From positions 364,209,501 through 364,273,500 of the forward strand of contig CM057451.1 in assembly GCA_016271365.2 (NCBI GenBank): a stretch of DNA of 64,000 nucleotides, given 5' to 3'. The number at the start of each line of letters is the position of its first letter. Within the stretch, counting starts at the first letter, position 1. A program made the position numbers and the translations under genes. This document shows, piece by piece, positions 22,815 to 33,865 of this stretch. This DNA is from Neoceratodus forsteri (taxonomy: Eukaryota > Chordata > Ceratodontiformes > Ceratodontidae). Below the pieces are notes generated by a model. It saw only the letters and a list, made by a program, of their open reading frames with translations, did no database searches and was not told the DNA's origin.

Positions 22815-22975
22815 TTTCATAAGCGCAATAAGACACTCCAGGGGTATGCGTATAACATATCTTAGCACACTGAGGGGCTGAACACACTTTGCCAAGGCCT
22901 TGTGCATTATAGTGCCCCTAGGTGTGCGTAAAATATGTTATAAGCACACTCTGTTGTGTCTTATTGCTTATACAG
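22815..22975. mobile_element. Fold-back (MITE-like) element with ~60-bp arms
   Basis: The left arm (22819-22878, 'cataagcgcaataagacac...ggg.tatgcgtataacatat.tta.cacac') matches the reverse complement of the right arm (22912-22971, ending 'gtgtcttattgcttat'). The middle loop is about 35 bp. It is the clearest member of the local fold-back family, whose ends read (a)taagcaataagaca(c). No ORF is present. Confidence 0.7.
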
Positions 22976-22979
22976 TGAC

Positions 22980-24195
22980 CACCAGCAGCATAGCGACCAA
23001 CTGGACTGAGATTCAACAAGAGATTAAATCAAATACACTACTGTAGTAGCTACGCTATGAAAGAGGGCAAGTTATTGCAGGAAAAGCAATTAGCAGCAGC
23101 GCATTTTTATTTTTTGTGCAGTAGCCTGTGCTTTCACTCTTCTGCAGCCGGCGCATGCAGATCAAAGACAGAAGTGAGAACTGTGTTTTTTTTAATTGGC
23201 CAATCAGGAATCCGTTATGCAGTATGCGGAAAACCAGCAGTGCATCTTGGTGGCGGTTGATCTTACGGGCACTAGGGTCAACTTAAGCAGACCCGGGAGG
23301 GGGAGCTGAGCGAGTAAGGGTAGTAGGGCACCACCCATGCCACAGAATAATAGTGGGAGTTGGCGGGACTGTATATCGCAGTGGCAGGCAGATAATCAGC
23401 TTGGGAGGGACTTTGTGTGAGCCCCCAGGAGGCTTGTGCCTGGAGCAGCTGCTCCTCCTGTCCCGCCCTTCCTATGGTACTACTGTATTGCTGTAAGTAA
23501 AAACATCAAAAAATGCAGCTGAAAAACCAGACAACCACTGACTCAAGAAGCCTACCCACCCATAAAAACCCTCCAGAATCATACACTGCAAACGCATGCA
23601 TCACAAAATACAACTCAAAGAACAAATGCAATGTCCAAGTAAGGAAGCCTGAAGTCCATTCACCAAAACTTAAAAAGGCACTACCGTTCTAACTGCACAA
23701 AGCAACATATCCCAATATATAGGTATGGGTAGCCAATCAACTATAGAAAGAAAAAGAAATGCAAAATGCACACCAAAGTAAATGTAAAAAATCATCATAA
23801 AAAAATATACAGTTCCATACAGGAGCAAATTCATACACAGAACCAGCAACACAAATATTGCCAAACTGTATAAACATAGCACATTAAAATGCACTAATAA
23901 TGAGGAATGCTTGAGTGAAACAGGAGCAGCTCCTAAACTGTGCCTCTGTGAGAAATCATGAACATGCATATTCCAATCAAAAGCCCACTAAACCCCACTG
24001 TACACCCCACCCCCTTAAAAAGGAAACTGTATACTATTTAGAGCACTGGACCCCACATCTGCAGTATGCTTTCAGCAATGCTGCAACATTGAACCCAATT
24101 CTAAACAGGGATGCAATTCTTAAAAAGGTAAAGAAATGGAAACTTCTCTTAGCAAACATATTTTTTTTCTCATTTGGATTGACATTAGACAATCC
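22980..24195. other. Unannotated stretch
   Basis: I see no coding region or known element. The portion 23,100-23,300 includes a short GC-rich patch. Confidence 0.5.
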
Positions 24196-24204
24196 AAACA
24201 TTTT

Positions 24205-24318
24205 ATAAGTGGAAAAAGACACTCCTGTGTTATAGTACAGAATGTCAGTATACCCACACACGCACCATTAGGTGCATTAAAATAGTATATTCACTGCTCT
24301 GCCATGTCTTATTCCTTA
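24205..24318. mobile_element. Degenerate fold-back element
   Basis: 'ataagtggaaaaagacactcctgtg' on the left is loosely inverted in 'gctctgccatgtcttattccttac' on the right. Length and end sequence are like those of the fold-back element at 22.8 kb, but the arms are more diverged. Confidence 0.4.
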
Positions 24319-24319
24319 C

Positions 24320-25375
24320 ATAAAGGAACGTTACCGCCCAGAAAGGCAGCTAATAATAGAGGCATGGTTTTCCATTTAGTGTGTAAAGAAAGGGATCCTA
24401 GCCCACCACACTGGCGACTTGGGTTTCAGAACAGACTCAAGTGAAGAAGGCTGGCCAGCGGGAAGAGAAAATTGAGCATCCCAGGGTTTGGTCTCCATTC
24501 CTGAAGAGGGAGAGCTAGTTGCTCTGCTCTACGACCACCACCAGGTGCAGGCCTGGTGGTGGTGCCATGCAAGTAACTCGAAGGGAGGGCCTGCTGTTCA
24601 GCTCGAGCTCGATGCATGCTTTCACACAACACACGTCACATCTACCATGGCAGCACAGGAGGCAAGGGAAGAAAACTCAAAAAGCAGGGCAGGCACCATG
24701 AAGCCCTGTCTGTTCATCTCCAACCCACGCCATTACCAAGGACTCCTGCTCATTTATGAATGTGGTATCGTGGGGGGGTGCCCTCACTATTCTGGCCCCC
24801 ACATGGGGGCAATTCATGGGAGCACTCCAGAGCAGCTAGGTCCTAAGGAGGATGGTTGCCAGTTGCGGGGGGGGGGGCAGGATCTGAGAGAGAGCCTGTC
24901 TCAGGAGGAAAAAAGCTCTGTGAAAAAAAGGTTCAATTTTGGCTCAGTGACACTGGCAGCCCAGTCCCTTTACCTCTCTATGTGCACCCTGTCCCGGCTA
25001 ATGGATACATTGTGAAAAAAGTTTGGTTAGTTAAGTGGTGGCTTTGATTTAACACAGGTTCTCTAAAATATATTAAAAAAAAAAGCTATGCACTATAAAA
25101 AGACACCCTCATTCACTTATCCTTCATTCCGCGTATCGCTCTCCAAAGTCAGACATCATGCATCTGAATGCAGGGGCAGGGTGCTGAATATTGAAGTGAA
25201 AAGGATTGGGCTGCTGATTCGATGGAACCAAAAAACAATCTCTCCTCTTCATTTACAGACTACACTGAAAATTATGCTTTACAACTAGCCACCTGTTTTG
25301 GGTGTGCAGTTTCCTCTGTGAGCACAATTTGTGCTATTTAGGAATGGAACAGATACGCCGCCATACTATAAATGT
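24320..25375. other. Unrecognised stretch with a 175-codon plus-strand ORF
   Basis: The ORF at 24488-25015 has no motif I recognise and could be chance in moderately GC-rich sequence. A perfect 12-bp inverted repeat (accaccaccagg/cctggtggtggt, loop of 6) lies at about 24533-24562. No element assignment is supported. Confidence 0.35.
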
Positions 25376-25439
25376 TATTATTTTGAAACAGATCTGAGGG
25401 TAGGATAGAGAGGATGGTAGAGGAGGGGGAGGGGGAACT

Positions 25440-25745
25440 GGGGGTACTAGTACACTTGGGTATCAACAATCTGACCAACCAGCCTATGGAGACAGTGCAG
25501 TGTAACTCTTGAAGGCTGAAGGACAGACTGAAGATACAGCCAGCTTCCCTGGTATTTTCCAAGGTCCTCCCTGTGTGTGGTAGGAAGAATGGGAAGGATA
25601 GAGTGAGGAAGGAGGAGATCAAGGCATTCAGTGGGTGGTTGAAGAGATGGTTTCAGGAGGGGTGTACCGCTTTGCAGGGGATTGAGGGGTTTAAGACACA
25701 GAAGGCTCTTCAAGGGTGACAGCCTTCACCTAACATGAGAGGGGA
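25440..25745 (+). pseudogene. CR1 ORF1 C-terminal esterase remnant
   Basis: The plus strand encodes 'VLVHLGINNLTNQP', a variant of the CR1 ORF1 esterase block 'VHLGTNDL', then 'FSKVLPVCGR', then 'KAFSGWLKRWF'. These match the order of the SGNH/GDSL-type esterase domain seen intact in order in the CR1s at 40.1 and 57.9 kb. Stops interrupt it. The Asn of the G-x-N-D block is displaced (INN instead of TND). The role of the esterase in CR1 ORF1 is thought to involve lipid or ester substrates or membrane contact, and is not settled. Confidence 0.65.
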
Positions 25746-26039
25746 CCAGGTCTACATTTGTGGACAGTTAAACTGACTGCAGGAAAGGCTGAGTCTATGG
25801 AAACCAATGAAAAGGAAGAGAAAGTGAGGAACCTAGTTAGGGCTCCCACAGAACTGGAGGCTAAAAATACTTGGGAGAGAGGCAGTAAGGCAGGAGTTCA
25901 TAAAGGGCTAAGGGAACATACCAAGGAGGCAGGGCTCACTAAGGCTGCAAAAAAAAGCAGGAACAACAAGAAATTAAGGAGAAAAGGGAAAAATGAAGGG
26001 GAAGGACCTGTAAATAACCAGAGGGGTTTGGCACAAGAT

Positions 26040-27848
26040 GGAAAGTGGTCTGCCTTAATGCAAGGAGCCGGGACAACAAAATTAGTGAGTCCCAGGTGAT
26101 GGTGACAGATGTAAGGTTGGACCTCATAGCCAATACAGAAACTTGGGCCACAGGCACTAATGACTGAGACCTGAAGATTCCAAGCTACAGCATGTATACA
26201 CAAGATAAGGGAAGGTCAAGGAGGAGGGGTAGCTCTTTATGCTAGAGAAGGTACTGAGGCAGTGGAGGATGGGTCCATCAGGGGATGAAGTGGGAAAATA
26301 GAATCGCCGTGGGTTCAGCTCATGGCAGAAAACTGCATATGGGGGGGTCATCTATAGATGACTGGGACAGGAGGTGAGTGTGACATGGTAGAGGCAGAAG
26401 TAGAGAGGGGGGTCTCAAAGCAGGAGGTGGCAGTAGTGGGGGATCTCAACCTGCCAGATGTTGATTGGGACATTCCAGCAGGTAGTAGCACCAGAAGTCA
26501 AGCACTACTAAATACACTGCAGAACTGCCTGCTGATGCGGCTGATCAAGGAACCTACAAGGCAGTCTACCATTCTCAATGTGTACATCACCAACTCGGAA
26601 ATGGTAGACAGAGTGAGGGTTGGGGAACCACTGGGGTCCAGCAACCATAACACCATATGGTACAAGCTGGCCCTTGGTACCAGTGAGCCCTCATCAAAGA
26701 CTGAAGTTCTGGATTTCAGAAGAACATACGTCAACTAGATGAGGGAATTAGTCCAGAACAGGTTAGCTGGAGTGGACAGGAGCAGGGTAGTGGAGGAAAG
26801 ATGAAGAGAAATTAAAGAGCCCATTCTCAAGGCTACAGAGTCATGCTTGAGGATGGCTACGAAGAAAAACAGGTACAAGAGACCGATATGATTCTCCAAA
26901 AAGGTCAGAGTGGCAGTGAGGGCCAAAAAGAAGGCATTCAACTGGTACAAGCAGAAGCAGGAGGATGAAGAATGGGGGGAATACTTAGTAAGGACTAGTG
27001 AGGCCAAGTGAGCAGTCAGGGATACGAAAGTAGACACAGAGATGCATAGTGTGGTGGGGGTCAAGGATGGGGAAAAAGAGTCTTTCAGATATATTATGGA
27101 AAAAAGAAAAACAAAAGATGGAATTGTTACGCTAACAGAGAGAAGAAGGGTAATCAAGGAGGATGAGCAGAAAGCAACCATTCTCAACATGTAATCACTA
27201 AGAGTGCTCATTGATTACAAGGGAGGACAGCGGGCATTTGCTGGAGAGCAGTGTAAAGACTGCTGAAAGGAGGATCCCAGAAATGGGGAAGCAGGTATTT
27301 AGAAGTGAAAGGGTGAGAAAAGGGCTTGCAACCCTGAAGATAAGGCCCTGGGGTAGACAGAATGCATCCAAGGGTGATTACAGAACTGGCATCAGAACTG
27401 GCTGAACCACTGGTAGTGCTATTCAACAGCAGAATTCAAACAGGGGAGGTACCAAAAGATTGGACTGTATCAGACGAAGTTCCACTCCACAAGGTCAGGG
27501 ACAAAGAGCAACCAAGAAACTACAGACCTGTCAGTCTTACCTTTATTGTGGGTAAAGAGATGGAGACACTAGTCAAATAGGACCTAGTGGACCACCTGGA
27601 GAAAAACAGGCTTCAGGACAGTAAATAGAATGGGTCCATGGCAGGAAGGTCTTGTCAGACCAACCTGATAGTATTCTTTGATTGGGTAACAAGGACAGTG
27701 GATAAGGGTTATTCAGTAAACATACTCAACTTCAACTTTAGCAAGGTATTTGACTTGATGCCTCACAGAAGGATGCTGAAGATTCTAGAAAACTTGGATA
27801 CAGCAAGGGACATAGTTAGATGGGTTGGAGATTGGTTAGAAAGGAGAC
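26040..27848 (+). pseudogene. CR1 ORF2: endonuclease and start of RT
   Basis: Endonuclease blocks are 'IANTETWA' (near 26,135), then a frame shift, then 'VAVVGDLNLPDVDWDIPAGS' in the 126-codon ORF 26358-26738, with 'VYITN' and 'GSSNHNTIWY'. RT blocks are at 27362-27580 ('VPLHKVRDKEQPRNYRPVSL', 'FIVGKEMETL') and 27638-27868 ('AGRSCQTNLIVFFDWVTR', 'FNFSKVFDLMPHRRML'). The canonical SDH of the endonuclease reads SNH here. Multiple stops; inactive. Confidence 0.85.
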
Positions 27849-28884
27849 AACAAGCTGGATTTGTCTGAGCGCACCAGACCCAAGATAATATAAAGTGCAG
27901 TCTTCACATCTTACACTATGCCACTTGGTCAAATGATCCATTTTTTTTACTCAGTTGAAATGCGAAGAAGGCATTTGACCAGGTGGCTTGAGAGTTCCTG
28001 TTTGCTACACTTCATAAAATGGCATTCCCATCACTTTCATTAAAATTATACAAGCCCTCTACAGTTCCCCACAGACTTATGTGACAATCGCTGGGCAAAT
28101 TTCCACTACTTTTCTGCTGTACAGGGGCACCTAGCAGGGATTTCCCTTATCCCCTTTACTTTTTGCTTTATTTTTGGGGCCCCTAGCACAGGCCATAAGG
28201 CAGCAGAATGCAAAAGTTAGCCCGATATGCAGATGATTTATTAATCTACTTTACCTCGCCAGATACTTCTTTATCACCCCTCTGGTTGTGCTTACAAGAA
28301 TTTGGTGAATGCACCAGCTACAAACTCAATACCACAAAGACTGAGGTCTTAAGCTGCACTGCACCCAGCACTCATTTCAGATAACTTTTCCCCATTGGAA
28401 AGCTATCAATCTCCCCCTCATTCAAAAAGTTGACTACATTCATATGAACGTCCTACCTAGGATTCTGTATTTAGCCCAGACACTACCAGTAACACCTCCT
28501 ACTTGGTATTTTAAGCAGTGGGATAAATTAATATTACAGTTTTAATGGGACAATGCTCGCCCTCGTACCTGCTACTTTACTTTACAGCTCCACAAGGCTC
28601 AGGGCGGCCTGGCCTTGCCACATCTTGAATGGTACCACCAAACTGCCCAACTCTGAACAGCACTCTCTTGGCTGGCCACTAATTACAATGCCCTTGGGAA
28701 ATCTATAGAGCTCAGGGAAGAGGCTCTCCTGTCCCTTACCAAAATGATACTGCCACACCCTATGCCTTCCCTGCACTCCACAGATAGTAACCCTTTTACC
28801 AACACTACTCTTTCCCAGTGGGGCAAAATTCTAGTTCATCCTATGCTTCATCCATTCTGATACCTTCTATTTCCCTTCACCCTC

Positions 28885-30029
28885 TCATTTAACCAACACA
28901 TAGATGCAGTCGCAAAGTCGTCAAATGTAAAACTAGGATTACTGTACAGACACCGAAAAGGCCTGACTTCTGAGGCACTCAGAACTGCAGTAAACAGCTC
29001 AGTCATCTCAGTGATAGACTATGGTCTAGCAGTATATGGGGCTGCCTCCCAAACTGCTTTGAAACATATCAAAACAACACTAAGCAGGCGTGTCGCTTAG
29101 TCCTAGGTGTACCCATCTCACTCACACCTGGAGTTGTACACTCAAACAAAATGGCTCAACCTTGACAGTCACCTCCAGTATCAAGTATGCATGCTCGCCA
29201 AGAAGTCTATGCTAGGACTTACCAACCCAGGCCTGCAAAGCCTCCTTAGCCGAACTAAATCCATCAGATGTACTAGGGGTACAAACAACTCAGCCCTCTG
29301 CGTCCCTTTCCGTAGAACCACACAAGGCCAACTGTTCTACGAATACCGGGCACCACTTTGGCTTAATGCGTTTGACCTAGGCATCACAAAAGAGGACAAA
29401 ACAGGCCCTTTTAAAGATAAACTCCGAGTGGCCCTCGCCACAAACAGGAACCGTGACTGTGAGACCTGAACTCCCCCACACTCCTCCCTCCTCTTTCCTG
29501 CTATCCTCATTCTAACCTTCACTCTTGCCTTCTCCTCTCTTCTTGCTAACTAACACTCCTCTAGCAGGCTCCAGGTCCCAGCCTCAGCACTTCCCCCTAG
29601 AGAGTCTAGCCCTCCTTTATGACTACACTCTTTAGCACTTAAGACAAGAGAACTGCTGCCCATCAAGTTCTCGCCTCCTTGCGTTTTAGTATCAGTTAAT
29701 TATTTTACAGACTATGTCATCCTCTGTTCCCTACCTGATTCACTCTATATCCTGTAGATTCTCAAGTTGTTCACTTAACAATCTGTCAACCTAGCCTGCT
29801 TTAAACTATGTGTCTGTGTATTTTTACTTATGTAATCCCTGTTATTGTAATTATTTAACCTCTGTAACCTGATGTACTCATGTCTTTCTAGGCATGGTAC
29901 CTCCTTGTATCTGCTTATGTACTTGTAACCATTGTAAATGATGTTATGCCCATGTATAACTACGATGTGGAACCTCTGTAAAAGAGCCTTTGGCTCAAAG
30001 GTACATCCTAGAAATAAATAAATAAAACT
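28885..30029 (+). mobile_element. L2-type LINE 3' end nested inside the L1/Tx1 element
   Basis: The plus strand encodes ORF2 C-terminal sequence: 'SVISVIDYGLAVYGAAS' (about 28,995-29,050), then after a stop the 120-codon ORF 29107-29469 ('LNLDSHLQYQVCMLAKKSML', 'LFYEYRAPLWLNAF', 'FKDKLRVALATNRN'). A 3' UTR of about 550 bp follows, ending 'ggctcaaaggtacatcctagaaataaataaata' with an (AAAT)n tail at 30012-30029. L1/Tx1 coding sequence lies on both sides, which makes this the youngest of three nested layers. The left breakpoint is approximate. Confidence 0.8.
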
Positions 30030-30339
30030 ACACTTCTACCCCACACTTTGCTCCTACTTATTTAGGCCACACTTTCAGAATGTGGGAACAGGTATGACTT
30101 TACTTGCCTTTCCATAGTATGAAGGGGAAGTCTTTCCTTGAAGTTAAGGACATAGCAGAATGAATTGGCGTGCACCCTGCTGACGCTTACAGATATTGAC
30201 TTTAAAGGCCTATATTCGTCAAGTGAAGTGTGAGTGACCTCCAAACCAACCTGTATCAAGCTTGATATCTTTAATCCTACAAATTATAGTGGGGCACATG
30301 ACAGATTCGCTAATTTGTCACTTCTAAAATATTTTAACG

Positions 30340-30920
30340 GAATTAGAAAAATTACCTACAGCTTATCTGAGGGCCCGATGGCAACAGGATCCTGGACTGG
30401 AGATAATCCCTCAACAAGGGGAGAGGTACTTAACATACATTCATAAATCTGCCTCCTCTTTCCAGTTGACAGAATTCTCTTGGAAAAGTTACACAATATT
30501 CCTGTACTCCAACCCAATAAGCCCAATATGGACACCGCATACCATCACATTGCTGGCGGGGCTGTGGGGAAGAGAAAACGAACCATGCACACCTGTTGTG
30601 GCACTGTCCCAAATTTCAGCACTTTCGGCAGTTCTTACAGACAGAACTATGAGACTTGTTTGACCCAGCCTTGGTTCTTACTCCATAGATGCTGTTGTTC
30701 TTAGACATGCCAGAGGGTTTTACGTCCCCACCTACCAGGAAAATTTTGCCCATTTGCCTATTAGTAGCCAGGAAAGTTGTTACAAAGAATTGGCTAACTG
30801 CCAATTTGCCCACTCCATATTTGTGGCACAAATTAATGAATGATGTCTATGAAATGGAAAAGCTTACTGCTCGAGTCTCACAACTTTACTCAAAGTTTGA
30901 AATTTTGTGGAGGAGCTAGG
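30340..30920 (+). pseudogene. L1/Tx1 ORF2 C-terminal domain
   Basis: Plus-strand frames around 30480-30704 and 30689-30919 encode the cysteine/histidine-containing C-terminal end of an L1-like ORF2: a 'TMH..C..CPKFQHF'-like segment across frames, then 'MLLFLDMPEGFTSPPTRKIL' and 'LVARKVVTKNWLTANLPTPY'. The last ORF ends at a natural-looking stop at 30919, followed by about 270 bp of 3' UTR and an A-rich tail. Confidence 0.75.
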
Positions 30921-31019
30921 TAGACTATATAATGAGAATTCATCCTGACTTTGTACCTTAATAATGTACTGAGATTTCAGCCTAATACAAGAACGTATTT
31001 ACATGTGCAAAATTGTGAT

Positions 31020-31039
31020 ATATACATACACACACACAC

Positions 31040-31078
<39 letters not shown>
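31020..31078. repeat. (CA)n/(TA)n microsatellite
   Basis: CA dinucleotides followed by about 17 TA units, inside the 3' UTR of the L1/Tx1 element. Confidence 0.95.
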
Positions 31079-31079
<1 letters not shown>

Positions 31080-31192
31080 CTACTCTGTTTTACTTACTGT
31101 CATGCCTATTGACAAGAATGCATTGGACATTGCAGCATCTGTTGTACCTGTTTTATTCAGAAAAAATGTAATAAAAATAAATTAAAAAAGAA

Positions 31193-31860
31193 AGAAAGGA
31201 GACTATAGAGGGTAATGGTAAACTGAGTCAAATCTGGGGAAGAGGGAGATCACCAGTGGGGTGCCTCAGGGATCAGTCCTAGGTCCAGTCCTTTTCATTG
31301 TGTGCATCAGTGACATAGGAAAATGAATTTGGGGCAAGATGTGTCTCTTTGAAGATGACACTAAGCTCTATGGTAGGGTATACAGCAAGGGGGTGGTAAG
31401 GGAGTTGCAAGGGACCTGCAAAGGTTGGAGAGGTGGTCCAAGATTCGGCAGTTGAAATTCAACACCAAAAAGTGAAGGGTGATGTACGTGGAAAACAAGA
31501 ACCCCAGGACAGAGTACTGGATGGGAGGGGTTAAGCAGAGCACTACTTCTAAGGAAAGGGACCTAAGCGTCATCATAATTCATTCCCTTAAGCAATCTAG
31601 CCAATGTAGCAAGGCCTACAGTAAGGGTAACAGGACGTTGGGGTGTATCAGTAGGGGTTTTGACAGCAGAGGAGAAAAGTATTACTACCTCTCTATAGAT
31701 CACTGGTGAGGTCACACCTGATTCACCTAAGGAAAGACAAATGTTGAAGATGGTGCAGCATAGGCTAAACAAGTGATTCAGGACTAGAAGGGCAGATCCT
31801 ACAAGAATCAGCATAGGGCACTGAACATGTACTCACTGGATGCCAGACAAGTGAGAGGTG
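31193..31860 (+). mobile_element. CR1 LINE, continuation after the L1/Tx1 insertion
   Basis: The sequence resumes the RT exactly where 27848 left off: 'SGVPQGSVLGPVLF' (31,255-31,300; the ORF frame has shifts), a mutated catalytic box ('LFEDDTKLYG' near 31,350, FADD to FEDD), then 'KERDLSVIIIHSL' and 'LGCISRGFDSR'. It ends at 'ALNMYSLDARQVRGD' (31,850), where a SINE-like repeat begins, so the CR1 3' end is missing. Confidence 0.88.
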
Positions 31861-32025
31861 ATTTTTTTTTTGTATTTTTAAGATTTTTGGTCAGGAAAGG
31901 CATACTAAGCTGATCTTGTTTCCAGGTGTGTCCTGGGAGCACAGGGAAGTTAAGTGACTTGCTCATGGTCACACAGTATGCAAGTGATGTTTGTGGAATT
32001 CAAACTCACACCGGGAGGAGGGCAG
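31861..32025 (+). repeat. SINE-like repeat with 'aagtgacttgctca.ggtcacacag' core
   Basis: The segment carries the phrases 'caggaaaggcatactaagc', 'tttccaggtgtgtcctg' and 'gggaagttaagtgacttgctcatggtcacacagtatgcaagtg' (quoted here as joined short words). This is the kind of core seen in MIR/L2-related SINEs. Parts of it recur at 5936-6118 and 36512-36580. It lies between two CR1 copies and may have inserted into one of them. Confidence 0.6.
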
Positions 32026-32029
32026 GGAG

Positions 32030-33800
32030 TAGTATCTAGAGAAGTAGAGGAAGGCAGGGAAGGCAGTCAGGAGCACAAAGGCTCAAACAGAGGAAAATAT
32101 AGCACAGGCTATAACAAAAGGTGACAAGGCCTTCTTCAAATACATTAGCAAGAGGAAGAAGACCAGAAGTGGGATGGTCAGGATAAAGAAGGAGGGATGT
32201 GGGTGTGCAGAGGAGGACATTGAAAAAGCAGCAATAAGTTTTCACCAAGGAAGGGGAAGGCGAAGGTTCACAACTCAGCAAAAAAAGCAGCCATAGAAGG
32301 GAGGTAGGCACCACTCCATTCATGGTAGAGAGAGTCCTAGAGTAACTCAGGAAACTGAAAATAGATAAGGCAACGGGGCCAGATGGGATTCACCCCAAAA
32401 TATTAAAAGTGCTCTGAGAGGTGCTGGCATCCCCACTGACAACCCTATTCAACAGATCACTAGAGACAGATGCAGTGCCAGAAGACTGAAGGAGGGCAAA
32501 TGTGGTCCCTCTCCACAAAAGTGGAAGCCGAGAAGAGGCAGGCAACTATAGACTTTTCAGCCTGACCTCGGTGGTGGGGAAATAAATGGAGGCACTGTTA
32601 AAGGAGAGGATTGTGTCATTCCTTGAATCTAGTGCAGCACAGGATCCAAGGCAGCATGTATTCACAGACGGAAGGTCATGTCAAACAAATCTAATAGATT
32701 GCTTTGACTGGGTGACCAGGGAGGCAGATCAGGGAAGGGCAGTGGATGTGGCCTTAGATTTCAGCAAGGCCTTTGAGACCATCCCATATAGAAGGTTGGC
32801 AAGCAAGTTAGGCAGCATGGGGGTAGGCCCCAAGGTGGTAAACTGGGTCAGTAATTGGTTGAGTGGCAGGACACAGAGGATGCTGGTGAATGGTGCTCAA
32901 TCTGAGGAGAGGGAGGTGACCAGAAGGGTGCCACAGGGATCAGTCCTGGGAACAGTCCTCAATGTCTTCATAAGTGACATTGCAGAGGGGCTGGGGGGAA
33001 GTATGTTTTTTTGCAGATGACACTAAGATCTGCAACAGGGTTGACACTCCAGATGGGATAGAAAAAATAAAAAAGACCTAAGCAGGTTGGAGGAGTGGTC
33101 AGAAATGTGGGAGGTAAGATGCAATGCAAAAAAGTGCAAAGTGATGCACTTGGGGATCAGAAATTGAGGGGAGGAGTACAAGATGGAGGGGAGAGGTACT
33201 GGCATCCACCAAGCAGGAATGGGACCTGGGGGTATTTATATTGGATGACCTAGAGGTGACAAAACAATGTGAGAAGGCTGTGGGGAAAGCCAGTGGGATG
33301 CTGGGGTGTATAGGGAGAGGTGTCACCAGCATAAAGAAGGAGGTGGTTATACCACTGTACAGATCGCTGGTGAGACCTCAGCTAGAGTACTGTATCCAGT
33401 TCTGAAGACCACATCTCCAGAAGGACATAGACAGAATGGAGACAGTCCAGAGGAGGGCTACAAAGATGGTGCAAGGTCTGCATAAAAAGCCCTATGAGGA
33501 GAGGCTAGGGGGACTCAATATGTATTCCCTGGAGGAGAGGAGAGAAAGGGCGGACATGATAGAAATGTTCAAGTACCTCACCGGTATAAACACGGCAAAA
33601 TATGGTAGCATCTTTCAAAAAAGAAGATGTGCAAGAACAAGGGAGCACCTGATGAAGGTGGGGGTGGGGGGGTTCAAGGGCGACACGAGGGAGTACTTTT
33701 TCACTGAAAGAGTGGTGGATACTTGGAATGGCCTCCCTAAGAAGGTGGTGGGGGCCAAAACAGGGAATTCAAGAATGCATGGGATAGATGTAGCCCAGGC
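32030..33800 (+). mobile_element. CR1 LINE, 5'-truncated
   Basis: A plus-strand CR1 begins in the pre-RT region ('AQRLKQRKI', near 32,070) and proceeds through the RT and C-terminal domain to about 33,790. The expected 3' UTR words ('gcagactgggtgggcca') are absent, so the 3' end appears cut near 33,800-33,865, where an LTR-like unit begins. Premature stops are scattered through the RT. Confidence 0.88.
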
Positions 33801-33852
33801 GCCATGTGCCAGTGGGCTACTACGCTTGCCTGTTGGCCCTCTATCAGGCTAA
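32330..33852 (+). pseudogene. CR1 ORF2: RT and C-terminal domain (broken)
   Basis: RT motifs in order are 'KIDKATGPDGIHPKILK', 'NVVPLHKSGSREEAGNY', 'RQHVFTDGRSCQTNLIDCFD', 'VALDFSKAFETIPYRRL', 'RVPQGSVLG' and, after a frame shift near 33,000, 'FFADDTKICNRVDTPDG'. The 138-codon ORF at 33436-33852 covers the C-terminus ('METVQRRATKMVQGLHKKPY', 'SIFQKRRCARTREH', 'YFFTERVVDTWNGLPKKVV'). The 144-codon stretch 32586-33020 is the longest intact RT piece. Confidence 0.9.
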
Positions 33853-33865
33853 GGGGCCTGGGTCC

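Larger units (their letters stand above)
25380..27848 (+). mobile_element. CR1 LINE, 5' part, interrupted by an L1/Tx1 insertion
   Basis: A plus-strand CR1 runs from an ORF1 esterase remnant (about 25440-25740) through the ORF2 endonuclease (26040-26735) into the RT, which stops abruptly at 27848 in the phrase 'GDWLERR'. The same element resumes at 31193. The break is marked by an 11-bp direct repeat 'agaaaggagac' at 27838-27848 and 31193-31203. All coding frames carry stops and shifts. Confidence 0.9.
27849..31192 (+). mobile_element. L1/Tx1-type LINE, 5'-truncated, inserted in CR1 with 11-bp TSD
   Basis: Between the two copies of 'agaaaggagac' lies a plus-strand L1-like LINE. It opens in the RT ('KKAFDQVAWEFL', 'FPLSPLLFALFLGPLAQAI', catalytic 'SRYADDLLIYF' near 28,205-28,250). 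It continues through the thumb region ('GGLALPHLEWYHQTAQ', near 28,600) to 28,885. There it is interrupted by another LINE and resumes after about 30,030 with 'FRMWEQV' and a long C-terminal ORF (30689-30919). An A-rich tail ends at about 31,192. Removing it restores the CR1 RT reading across the junction. Several stops are present. Confidence 0.87.

Noticed and set aside
24488..25015. 175-codon ORF as a host gene
   Set aside because: No recognisable domain, no splice context, and length is within chance for GC-richer sequence. I listed it only as unrecognised.
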